Positions 1 to 5,886 of a DNA stretch of 5,922 bases are shown here, one piece after another; the stretch's first letter is position 1; the number at the start of each line of letters is the position of its first letter. Below the pieces are notes generated by a model, which searched no databases, had not been told where the DNA came from, and was given only the letters and a program-made list of their open reading frames with translations. The DNA is from an uncultured Ruminococcus sp. GTDB taxonomy: Bacteria > Bacillota > Clostridia > Oscillospirales > Acutalibacteraceae. The stretch spans positions 1-5,922 of the forward strand of contig CACYDK010000097.1 in the NCBI GenBank assembly GCA_902773155.1. Direction: 5' to 3'. Made by a program: the position numbers and the translations under genes.

Positions 1-837
1 CTCACAGGAAAGGGAATCGCGCTTTCAAGGCTTGGCGGAGGAATCGGCACAAGGGGACCCGGAGAAACAAAGCTCGAGACCGACCGCCGCCACATTCACC
101 GCCGTATGGAAACCCTCAAGGAACAGCTAAGGGACGTAGAGAACCACCGCGCGAGGCTAAGAGAAAGACGTGAAAAGGACGGCGTTATCACTGTTGCCAT
201 AGTAGGCTATACGAACGCCGGAAAAAGCACGCTGATGAATTATCTGACAGACGCCGGAGTGCTCGAGGAGGATAAGCTCTTCGCGACGCTTGACCCGACC
301 TTGCGCGCGTTGAAGCTTCCGAGCGGAGTCACCGTTATGCTCATAGATACGGTAGGGCTCGTGCGCAGACTTCCCCACGGGCTTGTCGAGGCGTTTAAAT
401 CCACGCTCGAGGAAGCGGCGTTGTCGGATATCATCCTAAACGTCTGCGACGCAAGCTCCGACGAGGCCGACGTACACGCTAAGGTGACCGCTGATCTGCT
501 CGCGGAGCTCGGCTGCGGAGATACGCCTATAATCAACGTGCTTAACAAATGCGACCGCCTGAATGCCTTAAAGCTCGCTCCCGACAGCGAAAACATCGTT
601 CACATAAGCGCTAAAACCGGCGAGGGCGTAGCGAGGCTGCTCGAGGCAATAGACCGCAACCTTCCCGTAAGGATAAAGAGAATCAGGCTTTTACTGCCTT
701 TCTCCAAGGCCGGACTCCTAAACGAAATACGGGAAAAGGCCACGCTTATAAGCGAAAACTACACCGCGGAGGGGATCGAGGTCGAGGCGATAATCGACGA
801 GGGAATGTACAGGCGCGTTAAGGAATTTGAAGCTTAA
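1..837 (+). CDS. hflX: HflX GTPase, 5'-truncated by window edge
   Basis: HflX is a cytoplasmic GTPase that binds the 50S subunit and splits stalled or stress-inactivated ribosomes. The reading frame is open from base 1, so the gene starts upstream; 278 residues remain and roughly 140-150 N-terminal residues are missing compared with the usual length of about 420. Numbering from the first visible codon, the family's glycine-rich linker is at residues 8-30 (LSRLGGGIGTRGPGETKLET, then DRR). A basic helical stretch follows, then the G domain: G1 GYTNAGKST (69-77), G2 region FATLDPT (94-100), G3 DTVG (116-119), G4 NKCD (182-185) and G5 SAK (203-205). A short C-terminal domain ends at a TAA. The first internal ATG (106) is not the true start, because conserved HflX sequence precedes it. 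After DTVG there is Leu where HflX usually has Phe. No clear terminator follows. Identification is secure from the linker and G motifs together. Confidence 0.96.
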   Translation, partial: LTGKGIALSRLGGGIGTRGPGETKLETDRRHIHRRMETLKEQLRDVENHRARLRERREKDGVITVAIVGYTNAGKSTLMNYLTDAGVLEEDKLFATLDPTLRALKLPSGVTVMLIDTVGLVRRLPHGLVEAFKSTLEEAALSDIILNVCDASSDEADVHAKVTADLLAELGCGDTPIINVLNKCDRLNALKLAPDSENIVHISAKTGEGVARLLEAIDRNLPVRIKRIRLLLPFSKAGLLNEIREKATLISENYTAEGIEVEAIIDEGMYRRVKEFEA

Positions 838-851
838 ACTGTTGATATTTT

Positions 852-880
852 TTGACAAATGTACTATACTTATTTGTAAT
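852..880 (+). promoter_or_regulatory. Sigma-A-type promoter of the DUF951-prfA-sua5-coaE operon
   Basis: A perfect -35 box TTGACA (852-857) is separated by 17 nt from TGTAAT (875-880), a 5/6 match to the -10 consensus. Predicted transcription start is about 886-888, giving a leader of only about 17 nt before the ATG at 904. The region is AT-rich compared with its surroundings. A 6-bp inverted repeat, ACAAAT (855-860) and ATTTGT (872-877), spans the spacer and touches both boxes. It is the only promoter-like sequence seen before the aminopeptidase gene, so it probably serves the whole cluster; that extent is inferred. Confidence 0.82.
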
Positions 881-893
881 TAGGTACCAATTC

Positions 894-898
894 GGAGG
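894..898 (+). promoter_or_regulatory. Ribosome binding site fixing the DUF951 start
   Basis: GGAGG lies 5 nt before the ATG at 904. It supports the start of a 57-codon gene that is short enough to be missed by length-filtered gene callers. Confidence 0.85.
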
Positions 899-903
899 AT
901 TAT

Positions 904-1077
904 ATGGAGCTTAACGCAGGAGATCGCGTAGAGATGAAAAAGCCTCACCCCTGCGGGTGCAGAACCTTTACCCTTCTCAGGGTCGGAATGGACTTCAAGA
1001 TAAAATGCGAGGGCTGCGGACGAGAGGTCATGGTTCCGCGCAAAAAGGCCGAAAAAAGCATAAAGAAGGTGCTTTGA
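904..1077 (+). CDS. DUF951 family small Cys-rich protein
   Basis: This 57-residue protein has no experimentally known function that I am aware of. It matches the DUF951 pattern common in Firmicutes: an N-terminal GDRVEMKKPHPCG (6-18), then LRVGMDFKIKC (25-35), CGREVM (38-43) and a basic tail. Cysteines at 17, 19, 35 and 38, plus His15, could form a small zinc site; metal binding is inferred. Many relatives as I recall them have PCGS/PCGN, so the second Cys of PCGC may be unusual. The N-terminal half resembles a small beta-barrel, and the basic C-terminus (KKAEKSIKKVL) would suit nucleic-acid or ribosome contact, which is speculation. It is the first gene after a strong promoter, has a GGAGG site, and its TGA stop is followed immediately by the TTG start of prfA, which suggests translational coupling. 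It is cytoplasmic: no signal peptide or membrane segment. Confidence 0.9.
   Translation: MELNAGDRVEMKKPHPCGCRTFTLLRVGMDFKIKCEGCGREVMVPRKKAEKSIKKVL
1066..1071 (+). promoter_or_regulatory. Ribosome binding site supporting the TTG start of prfA
   Basis: AAGGTG lies inside the last codons of the DUF951 gene, 6 nt before the TTG at 1078. This spacing supports the non-ATG start. The next in-frame ATG is 34 codons further in and would remove conserved N-terminal sequence. Confidence 0.65.
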
Positions 1078-2154
1078 TTGTTCGAAAAAATTGAAATTTT
1101 TGATAAACGCTACAGCGAGCTCAACCGCAAAATCTATGAGCCCGCAGTCGCCGCGGACGTGGATGAATACCAGAAAATAATGAAGGAGATACGCGAGCTG
1201 GAGCCTGTAGTGCTTAAATACCGCGAGTATAAAAGCGCTCAGCAGGCCGTGTCCGACAGTCTGGAAATACTCGGCGACAGCTCGTCAGACTCCGAGCTCA
1301 GGGAGCTCGCTCAGGCGGAGCTGGACGAAAACAAAAGAGCGATCGAGGAGCTCTCAGACGAGCTGAAAATACTCCTTCTGCCCAAAGACCCCAACGACAG
1401 CCGCAACGTTATAGTCGAGATCCGCGGAGGAGCCGGCGGCGAGGAAAGCGCGCTGTTCTCTGCGGTTTTGTACCGTATGTACTCGATGTACTCGGAGCGA
1501 AAGGGCTTTAAAACAGAGCTCATCAACGCAAATGAAACCGAGCTCGGCGGCTACAAGGAAATCTCATTTATGATAGTCGGCGAGGGAGCCTACAGCCGCT
1601 TTAAATACGAGAGCGGCGTTCACCGCGTTCAGCGTGTTCCCGAAACCGAGAGCCAGGGGCGCATCCACACCTCGACCACGACAGTCGCGGTTCTGCCCGA
1701 AGCCGACGAGGTTGAAATGGAGATCAATCCCAAGGATTTGAAAATAGACACCTTCCGCTCAAGCGGAGCGGGCGGTCAGCATATAAACAAAACCTCCTCG
1801 GCCATAAGAATAACCCATCTCCCGACCGGAATGGTGGTCGGGTGTCAGGACGAGCGAAGCCAGTACAAAAACAAGGACAAGGCGATGAAGGTGCTCAAAA
1901 GCCGGCTTTTACAGCAGAAGCAGGAGGCTCAGGACAGCGCCATTTCGGCCGAAAGGAAGAGTCAGGTCGGCTCCGGAGACAGGAGCGAGAGGATAAGAAC
2001 CTACAACTATCCCCAGGGAAGGCTCACCGACCACCGGATCGGACTAACGCTTTATAAGCTCGAGGATATTCTTAACGGCGACCTGGACGAGGTTATCGAC
2101 TCGCTGACAGCCGCCGACAGAGCGGAAAAGCTGAAGGAAAGTATGGAAAACTGA
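1078..2154 (+). CDS. prfA: Peptide chain release factor 1 (RF1)
   Basis: RF1 recognises UAA and UAG in the ribosomal A site and triggers peptidyl-tRNA hydrolysis. The 358-residue length is typical. The N-terminal coiled domain (about 1-100) begins [12 protein letters not shown], as expected for RF1. The stop-codon-reading P-x-T motif is PET (188-190) in [14 protein letters not shown], which marks RF1 rather than RF2 (SPF). The catalytic GGQ is at 232-234 within [13 protein letters not shown]. Domain 4 follows with [25 protein letters not shown]. The start is TTG, directly after the TGA of the DUF951 gene; the RBS is in that gene. Its own stop is TGA, which RF2 reads, and it overlaps the ATG of sua5 by one base (TGATG). 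The GGQ methylase gene prmC, often beside prfA, is not here. Identity is not in doubt; only the start is inferred. Confidence 0.98.
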   Translation: MFEKIEIFDKRYSELNRKIYEPAVAADVDEYQKIMKEIRELEPVVLKYREYKSAQQAVSDSLEILGDSSSDSELRELAQAELDENKRAIEELSDELKILLLPKDPNDSRNVIVEIRGGAGGEESALFSAVLYRMYSMYSERKGFKTELINANETELGGYKEISFMIVGEGAYSRFKYESGVHRVQRVPETESQGRIHTSTTTVAVLPEADEVEMEINPKDLKIDTFRSSGAGGQHINKTSSAIRITHLPTGMVVGCQDERSQYKNKDKAMKVLKSRLLQQKQEAQDSAISAERKSQVGSGDRSERIRTYNYPQGRLTDHRIGLTLYKLEDILNGDLDEVIDSLTAADRAEKLKESMEN

Positions 2155-3185
2155 TGAATACACTTTTACTGAGCGACAGCCAAAAAGACATAGAGACCGC
2201 GGGCGAAATACTGAGAAACGGCGGACTCGTCGGAATCCCGACGGAAACCGTCTACGGACTCGCCGCCAACGCTCTCGACGGAGCGGCTGTTCGTAAAATC
2301 TTCGAGGCCAAGGGGCGCCCTATGGACAACCCGCTCATCGTGCATATTCAGGATATCTCCGAAATCAGAAAATTCTCGCTCGTGAGAGAATTCCCGGAAA
2401 AGGCGGAAAAGCTCGCAGAGGCCTACTGGAGCGGACCGCTCACTATGATCATGCCGAAGGGAAACGCTGTTCCCGACGAGGTGAGCGCCGGGCTCGACAC
2501 AGTCGCGATCCGCTTTCCCGAGCACAAGACAGCACAAAGAATAATAAAGGCCGCCGGGGTTCCGCTGGCGGCACCGTCAGCTAATCTTTCCGGCTCGCCC
2601 AGTCCCACAACCGCCGCTCACGTCATGAACGATATGAACGGCCGGATCGACGCAGTCGTGGACGGCGGCGAATGCAGAGTAGGGCTCGAGAGCACCGTGA
2701 TCACCCTCGTTCCAAAAAAGCCGAGGCTTTTGAGACCCGGCGGTATTACGGTCGAGGATATTGAAAGCGTCATTGGCGAAATCGACATCGACGACGCTGT
2801 GCTCAACAAACTCAGAGACGGCGAGCAGGCCGCCTCCCCGGGAATGAAATACAAGCACTACGCCCCCAAGGCGCGGGTCGTCCTCATAAAGGGCAGCGAT
2901 GAGGCCTTCGCCGACTACGTGAATTCGCACTCGGGAAAAGAAGTCGCGGCTCTGTGCTATGAAGAGGACAAGGCGCTTACCGTACCGGTCTTTTCTCTGG
3001 GTAAAAAGGGCGACTACAGCTCGCAGGCACACCTGCTCTTTGACTCTCTCAGAGAAATCGACAAAAAAGGCGGGCTAAAGCTCGTCTACGCGCGGTGTCC
3101 CGAAACCGACGGCGTGGGGCTAGCGGTATATAACCGCCTTATCAGGGCGGCAGGGTTCGAGGTGATTGACCTTGAAAAGATATAA
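2154..3185 (+). CDS. Threonylcarbamoyl-AMP synthase, long Sua5 form
   Basis: The enzyme makes L-threonylcarbamoyl-AMP from threonine, bicarbonate and ATP. TsaB/TsaD/TsaE then transfer the group to A37 of ANN-decoding tRNAs (t6A). The YrdC/TsaC catalytic domain covers about 1-205: GGLVGIPTETVYGLAANA (23-40), KGRPMDNPL (53-61) with the conserved KxR, SANLSGSPSPTT (142-153) and VGLESTVITL (176-185). A linker with SPGMKYKHYAP (228-238) leads to a C-terminal Sua5 domain (about 240-343) ending VGLAVYNRLIRAAGFEVI. At 343 residues it is the two-domain Sua5 type, not the short TsaC type (about 190). The ATG overlaps the prfA stop; the nearest purine runs (2134-2140 and 2145-2150) are poorly spaced, so coupled reinitiation after prfA is likely. 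The gene end overlaps the coaE start. Neighbouring RF1 makes this a translation-centred operon. Confidence 0.97.
   Translation: MNTLLLSDSQKDIETAGEILRNGGLVGIPTETVYGLAANALDGAAVRKIFEAKGRPMDNPLIVHIQDISEIRKFSLVREFPEKAEKLAEAYWSGPLTMIMPKGNAVPDEVSAGLDTVAIRFPEHKTAQRIIKAAGVPLAAPSANLSGSPSPTTAAHVMNDMNGRIDAVVDGGECRVGLESTVITLVPKKPRLLRPGGITVEDIESVIGEIDIDDAVLNKLRDGEQAASPGMKYKHYAPKARVVLIKGSDEAFADYVNSHSGKEVAALCYEEDKALTVPVFSLGKKGDYSSQAHLLFDSLREIDKKGGLKLVYARCPETDGVGLAVYNRLIRAAGFEVIDLEKI
3159..3165 (+). promoter_or_regulatory. Ribosome binding site deciding the coaE start
   Basis: GAGGTGA sits within the last codons of sua5. Two in-frame TTG codons follow. The first (3166) touches this site directly, which is too close. 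The second (3172) has a normal 6-nt spacer, so 3172 is preferred. Confidence 0.7.
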
Positions 3186-3768
3186 GCTAATAGGCCTTAC
3201 CGGAACAACGGGAGCCGGAAAGGGCGAAACAAGAAAAATATTCAAGAGATTCGGCTACGCTGTGATAGACGCCGACCTTCTCGCGCGGAAAATAATGGAG
3301 CAAAGCGAAGTTCTCGAGGGGCTCAAACGCTGCTTCGGCGAGGATATAGTGAAGGACGGCGTCCTTGACCGAAGGCTGCTGGCCGGTCGCGCCTTCCGCG
3401 ATAAGGAAAGCTCTCAGCTTTTGAACCGACTGACGCATCCCTTCATTATTTCTCTGTTCATCAGGGAGCTGAAAAGGCTCTCGGACAGCAACAACGACAG
3501 GATCGTTTTTGACGCGCCCCAGCTTTTTGAAAGCGGGCTGGATGTAATCTGCGATCTTACCGTTGCCGTCACGGCTGACGAAGAGCTGAGAATAAAGCGA
3601 GTCTGCGAGCGCGACAAAATAAGCGCCGACGAAGCCCGCGCCCGCGTAAACGCGCAGTTCAGTCCGGAGTTTTTTGCCGAAAACTGCGATTATGTTATCG
3701 ACAACAGCTTAGGCTTAGAGGAGCTGGAAGCCCGGACAAAAGAGATAATTAAGCTTATAGAGGTGTAA
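3172..3768 (+). CDS. coaE: Dephospho-CoA kinase with unusual P-loop
   Basis: CoaE phosphorylates the 3'-hydroxyl of dephospho-CoA ribose with ATP, the last step of coenzyme A synthesis, in the cytosol. I chose the TTG at 3172 (198 residues, starting MKRYKLIGLTG) because GAGGTGA lies 6 nt upstream; an alternative TTG at 3166 adds two residues. Family marks: P-loop GTTGAGKGE (11-19), VIDAD (31-35), LDRRLL (65-70), THP (88-90), DAPQLFESG (114-122), RVCERD (143-148), ARARVNAQ (155-162) and CDYVIDN (172-178). Length is normal. The P-loop reads GKGE where CoaE normally has GKST or GKTT, so the hydroxyl residue that coordinates Mg-ATP is missing although all else is conserved. The gene overlaps sua5 by 14 nt and ends 1 nt before the transglycosylase start. 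CoaE identity is strong; full activity is less certain. Confidence 0.94.
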   Translation: MKRYKLIGLTGTTGAGKGETRKIFKRFGYAVIDADLLARKIMEQSEVLEGLKRCFGEDIVKDGVLDRRLLAGRAFRDKESSQLLNRLTHPFIISLFIRELKRLSDSNNDRIVFDAPQLFESGLDVICDLTVAVTADEELRIKRVCERDKISADEARARVNAQFSPEFFAENCDYVIDNSLGLEELEARTKEIIKLIEV

Positions 3769-3769
3769 C

Positions 3770-4369
3770 GTGGCTGCTCAGAGACGCTATAAGAAAAATA
3801 ATAAGTCGGCAAAAATAATAGTCGTGCTGATAACCTTTGCGGTTATCGCCGTGGCTTTGTTATTTGTCATAAAAAATCTGGGTGGAGCCGACAAGCTTTT
3901 CGGTAAAACGATGTATCCTATCAAATACTCGGAATACGTCGATAAGGCAAGCGAGGATTACGGCCTTGACCGCGCGCTTATCTACGCCGTTATTCATACG
4001 GAATCGCACTTTGACGAGGACGCCGAAAGCGCCGCCGGAGCCAAAGGACTTATGCAGCTTATGCCCGAAAGCTTCGAGTGGCTCCAGTCGCTTAAAGGCG
4101 AAAGCCTCGACAGTGACTCGATCATGGAGCCAAAGGTCAACATCGACTACGGAAGCTATCTTCTCAAGTATTTTCTCGACCGCTACGGCGACAAAAATGC
4201 CGCGATAGCCGCCTACAACGCGGGTTTTGTGGTTTCGGACTGGCTTGAAAACAGCGAGTACAGCTCTGACGGAAAGACGCTCGACATCATCCCCTATCCG
4301 GAAACCGAAAAGTACGTGGAAAAGGTTTTAAAGGCCGAGGAAATGTATAACAAACTGTATTTCAGTTAA
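3770..4369 (+). CDS. Membrane-anchored lytic transglycosylase, SLT family
   Basis: The protein should cleave the MurNAc-GlcNAc bond of peptidoglycan with formation of 1,6-anhydro-MurNAc, outside the membrane. Residues 1-14 are basic (RRYKKNNKSAK), followed by one hydrophobic helix at about 15-35, so it is probably a signal anchor with the enzyme facing the wall. The GH23/SLT domain covers about 50-195: catalytic Glu78 in HTESHF (76-81), AAGAKGLMQLMP (88-99), AIAAYNAG (145-152) and YPETEKYVEKVL (176-187). These are the classical SLT motifs in order. The 199-residue length fits a minimal single-domain form with no LysM or other wall-binding domain. The start is GTG, one base after the coaE stop, with GAGGTG (3760-3765) 4 nt upstream inside the end of coaE, so translation is probably coupled. 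A role in wall turnover, division or secretion cannot be told apart from sequence. Confidence 0.93.
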   Translation: MAAQRRYKKNNKSAKIIVVLITFAVIAVALLFVIKNLGGADKLFGKTMYPIKYSEYVDKASEDYGLDRALIYAVIHTESHFDEDAESAAGAKGLMQLMPESFEWLQSLKGESLDSDSIMEPKVNIDYGSYLLKYFLDRYGDKNAAIAAYNAGFVVSDWLENSEYSSDGKTLDIIPYPETEKYVEKVLKAEEMYNKLYFS

Positions 4370-4379
4370 TAATTCTTAC

Positions 4380-4384
4380 GGAGG
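4380..4384 (+). promoter_or_regulatory. Ribosome binding site of the aminopeptidase gene
   Basis: GGAGG lies 9 nt before the ATG at 4394, inside a 24-nt gap after the transglycosylase stop. This is the strongest ribosome binding site inside the operon and allows initiation independent of the upstream gene. The gap is too short and lacks boxes for an obvious separate promoter. Confidence 0.8.
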
Positions 4385-4393
4385 TTCATATAA

Positions 4394-5803
4394 ATGGCAG
4401 ACGAAAAAAGCAAAACAAAAGCGCTTAAAGAGGAGCTTTTTCTCCCCGCAAAGAAAGGCATAGCGACCCTCACCAAGGAGGAGATCGCAAAGGCGGACGA
4501 GTTCTGCGAGGGCTACAAGGATTTTTTGGACAACTCTCCCGTTGAACGCGAGGCGGTAGAATACTCGGTAAGGCTCGCCCAGCAAAACGGCTTTAAGCCC
4601 TTTGAGCCCGATAAAAAATATCAGCCCGGCGAGAAAATCTACTATATCAACCGCAGAAAGGCGGTCGCTCTGGCGGTCATCGGAAAAAGCGGCACAAAAA
4701 ACGGAGTGCTCCTGTCAATCGCACACATCGACTCGCCCAGGGTCGATTTAAAACCCAACCCGCTTTACGAGGACGCCTCGCTCGCTATGTTCAAAACGCA
4801 TTACTACGGCGGAATCAAAAAGTATCAGTGGACGGTTATCCCTCTGGCGCTTCACGGCAGAGTCGTTAAGAAAAACGGCGAATGCGTCGACATAAAGCTC
4901 GGTACAGAGCCCGGCGAGCCATGCTTCTGCATAACCGACCTTCTCCCCCATCTTGCTCAGGAGCAGGCTCAGAAAAAGCTCGGAAAGGCTATAGAGGGCG
5001 AGAATCTTAACGTGCTCATCGGCTCAAGACCTCTTGATACAGAGGACGAGGAGACCGAGCTCGTCAAGCTCAACGCTATGAAGATATTAAACGACAAATA
5101 CGGGATAACCGAAAGCGATTTTCTCTCGGCGGAGCTGTGCTTTGTTCCCGCCGACAAAAGCCGCGACGTTGGACTTGACCGCGGACTTATCGGAGGCTAC
5201 GGCCACGACGACAAGGTCTGCGCCTATCCCGCGCTTATGGCCGCCATCGACACCGATATGCCGGAATTCACCTGCATAACCTACCTAACCGACAAGGAGG
5301 AGATCGGCTCCGACGGCAACACCGGAATGCAGAGCGACTTTCTCAGATACTTCATTTACGACCTGGCGAAGGCCGACGGCGAGGAGGGCTACAGGGTGCT
5401 CTCGAAGAGCAAATGCCTCTCCGCCGACGTCAGCGCGGCCTTCGACCCCACCTACGCTTCGGCTTATGAGGCCAGAAACTCATGCTACATCAACAGCGGC
5501 GTAGTCATCTCAAAATACACAGGTCACGGCGGAAAATACGACACCTCTGACGCCTCGGCCGAGTATATGGGCGAGATTCGCGCTATGCTGGAGAAGGACA
5601 ATATCATGTGGCAGGTAGGCGAGCTCGGAAAGGTCGACGGAGGCGGCGGCGGAACGATCGCTAAGTATGTCGCCAATATGAACGTAGACGTTGTTGACCT
5701 CGGTGTGCCGGTGCTCTCTATGCACGCTCCGTTCGAGTTGATCTCGAAGGTAGACGTCTATGAGGCCTACCGCGCGTTCTACGCATTTTTCAATAAAGAC
5801 TAA
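4394..5803 (+). CDS. apeA: M18 family zinc aminopeptidase
   Basis: M18 enzymes are cytosolic dizinc exopeptidases that remove N-terminal residues (often Asp/Glu) from peptides, serving peptide recycling; the substrate here is not shown by sequence. The 469-residue length is normal. Motifs in order: AHIDSPRVDLKPNPLYE (110-126) with zinc ligand His111, THYYGGIKKYQW (135-146), GHDDKVCAYPA (270-280) with bridging Asp272, TDKEEIGSDGN (299-309) with likely catalytic Glu302 and zinc ligand Glu303, SADVSAAFDP (343-352) with Asp345, a glycine run GGGGGTIA (416-423), and LSMHAPFE (441-448) with His444. Residue roles are assigned by analogy with other M18 enzymes. The ligand set looks complete. No signal peptide is present. 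The acidic ORF has a strong RBS and ends in TAA. The form with GGIKKYQW and SADVSAAFDP matches the clostridial 'aminopeptidase 1' (ApeA) group better than the ApeB/eukaryotic group; the symbol is a best guess. Confidence 0.95.
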   Translation: MADEKSKTKALKEELFLPAKKGIATLTKEEIAKADEFCEGYKDFLDNSPVEREAVEYSVRLAQQNGFKPFEPDKKYQPGEKIYYINRRKAVALAVIGKSGTKNGVLLSIAHIDSPRVDLKPNPLYEDASLAMFKTHYYGGIKKYQWTVIPLALHGRVVKKNGECVDIKLGTEPGEPCFCITDLLPHLAQEQAQKKLGKAIEGENLNVLIGSRPLDTEDEETELVKLNAMKILNDKYGITESDFLSAELCFVPADKSRDVGLDRGLIGGYGHDDKVCAYPALMAAIDTDMPEFTCITYLTDKEEIGSDGNTGMQSDFLRYFIYDLAKADGEEGYRVLSKSKCLSADVSAAFDPTYASAYEARNSCYINSGVVISKYTGHGGKYDTSDASAEYMGEIRAMLEKDNIMWQVGELGKVDGGGGGTIAKYVANMNVDVVDLGVPVLSMHAPFELISKVDVYEAYRAFYAFFNKD

Positions 5804-5829
5804 ACTTTTTAAAATTATTAAAAAAACAC

Positions 5830-5858
5830 TTGCTTTTTTTCAAGGAAAGTGTTATGAT
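5830..5858 (+). promoter_or_regulatory. Promoter of the tRNA transcription unit
   Basis: TTGCTT (5830-5835) and TATGAT (5853-5858) are separated by 17 nt, each close to the sigma-A consensus. Predicted transcription start is about 5864-5866, some 22 nt before the tRNA. A 7-bp perfect inverted repeat, AACACTT (5825-5831) and AAGTGTT (5847-5853), overlaps both boxes, and the spacer carries a T-run. No convincing terminator separates this from the aminopeptidase gene, so read-through from the upstream operon is possible. Confidence 0.78.
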
Positions 5859-5862
5859 ATAC

Positions 5863-5881
5863 GGGCGGTTAAAAACCGCCC
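5863..5881 (+). other. GC-rich hairpin at the 5' end of the tRNA transcript
   Basis: GGGCGGTT (5863-5870) and AACCGCCC (5874-5881) form a perfect 8-bp stem around a 3-nt A loop. The left arm coincides with the predicted transcription start, so the primary transcript would begin almost at once with this hairpin, then AGCAA, then the tRNA. No T-run follows on either strand, so it is not a standard intrinsic terminator for the upstream operon. A role in protecting or presenting the tRNA leader for RNase P is inferred. Confidence 0.75.
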
Positions 5882-5886
5882 AGCAA

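Noticed and set aside
842..853. T-run after hflX as a terminator
   Set aside because: There is only the short AAGCTT palindrome before it and no GC-rich stem; the T's are better read as part of the promoter -35 area.
865..870. TATACT as the -10 box of the operon promoter
   Set aside because: Only 7 nt separate it from TTGACA; TGTAAT at 875-880 has the ideal 17-nt spacing. An extended, -35-independent use cannot be wholly excluded.
1842..2057. Second + strand open frame inside prfA
   Set aside because: It covers the conserved C-terminal part of RF1 in another frame, with no ribosome binding site and no recognisable protein.
2577..3032. Open frame of 151 codons on the minus strand inside sua5
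   Set aside because: It lies fully opposite a well-conserved Sua5 sequence, has no RBS or family motif that I recognise, and is explained by the codon bias of the sense gene.
3166..3168. TTG at 3166 as the coaE start
   Set aside because: The GAGGTGA site abuts it with no spacer; the TTG at 3172 has normal spacing and gives a typical CoaE N-terminus.
3882..4208. Second + strand open frame inside the transglycosylase gene
   Set aside because: Low-complexity Ser/Thr/Arg composition is typical of an out-of-frame reading; the main frame has all SLT motifs.
5863..5881. Intrinsic terminator for the aminopeptidase operon
   Set aside because: The hairpin is strong, but no T-run follows it on either strand and it sits downstream of a good promoter.
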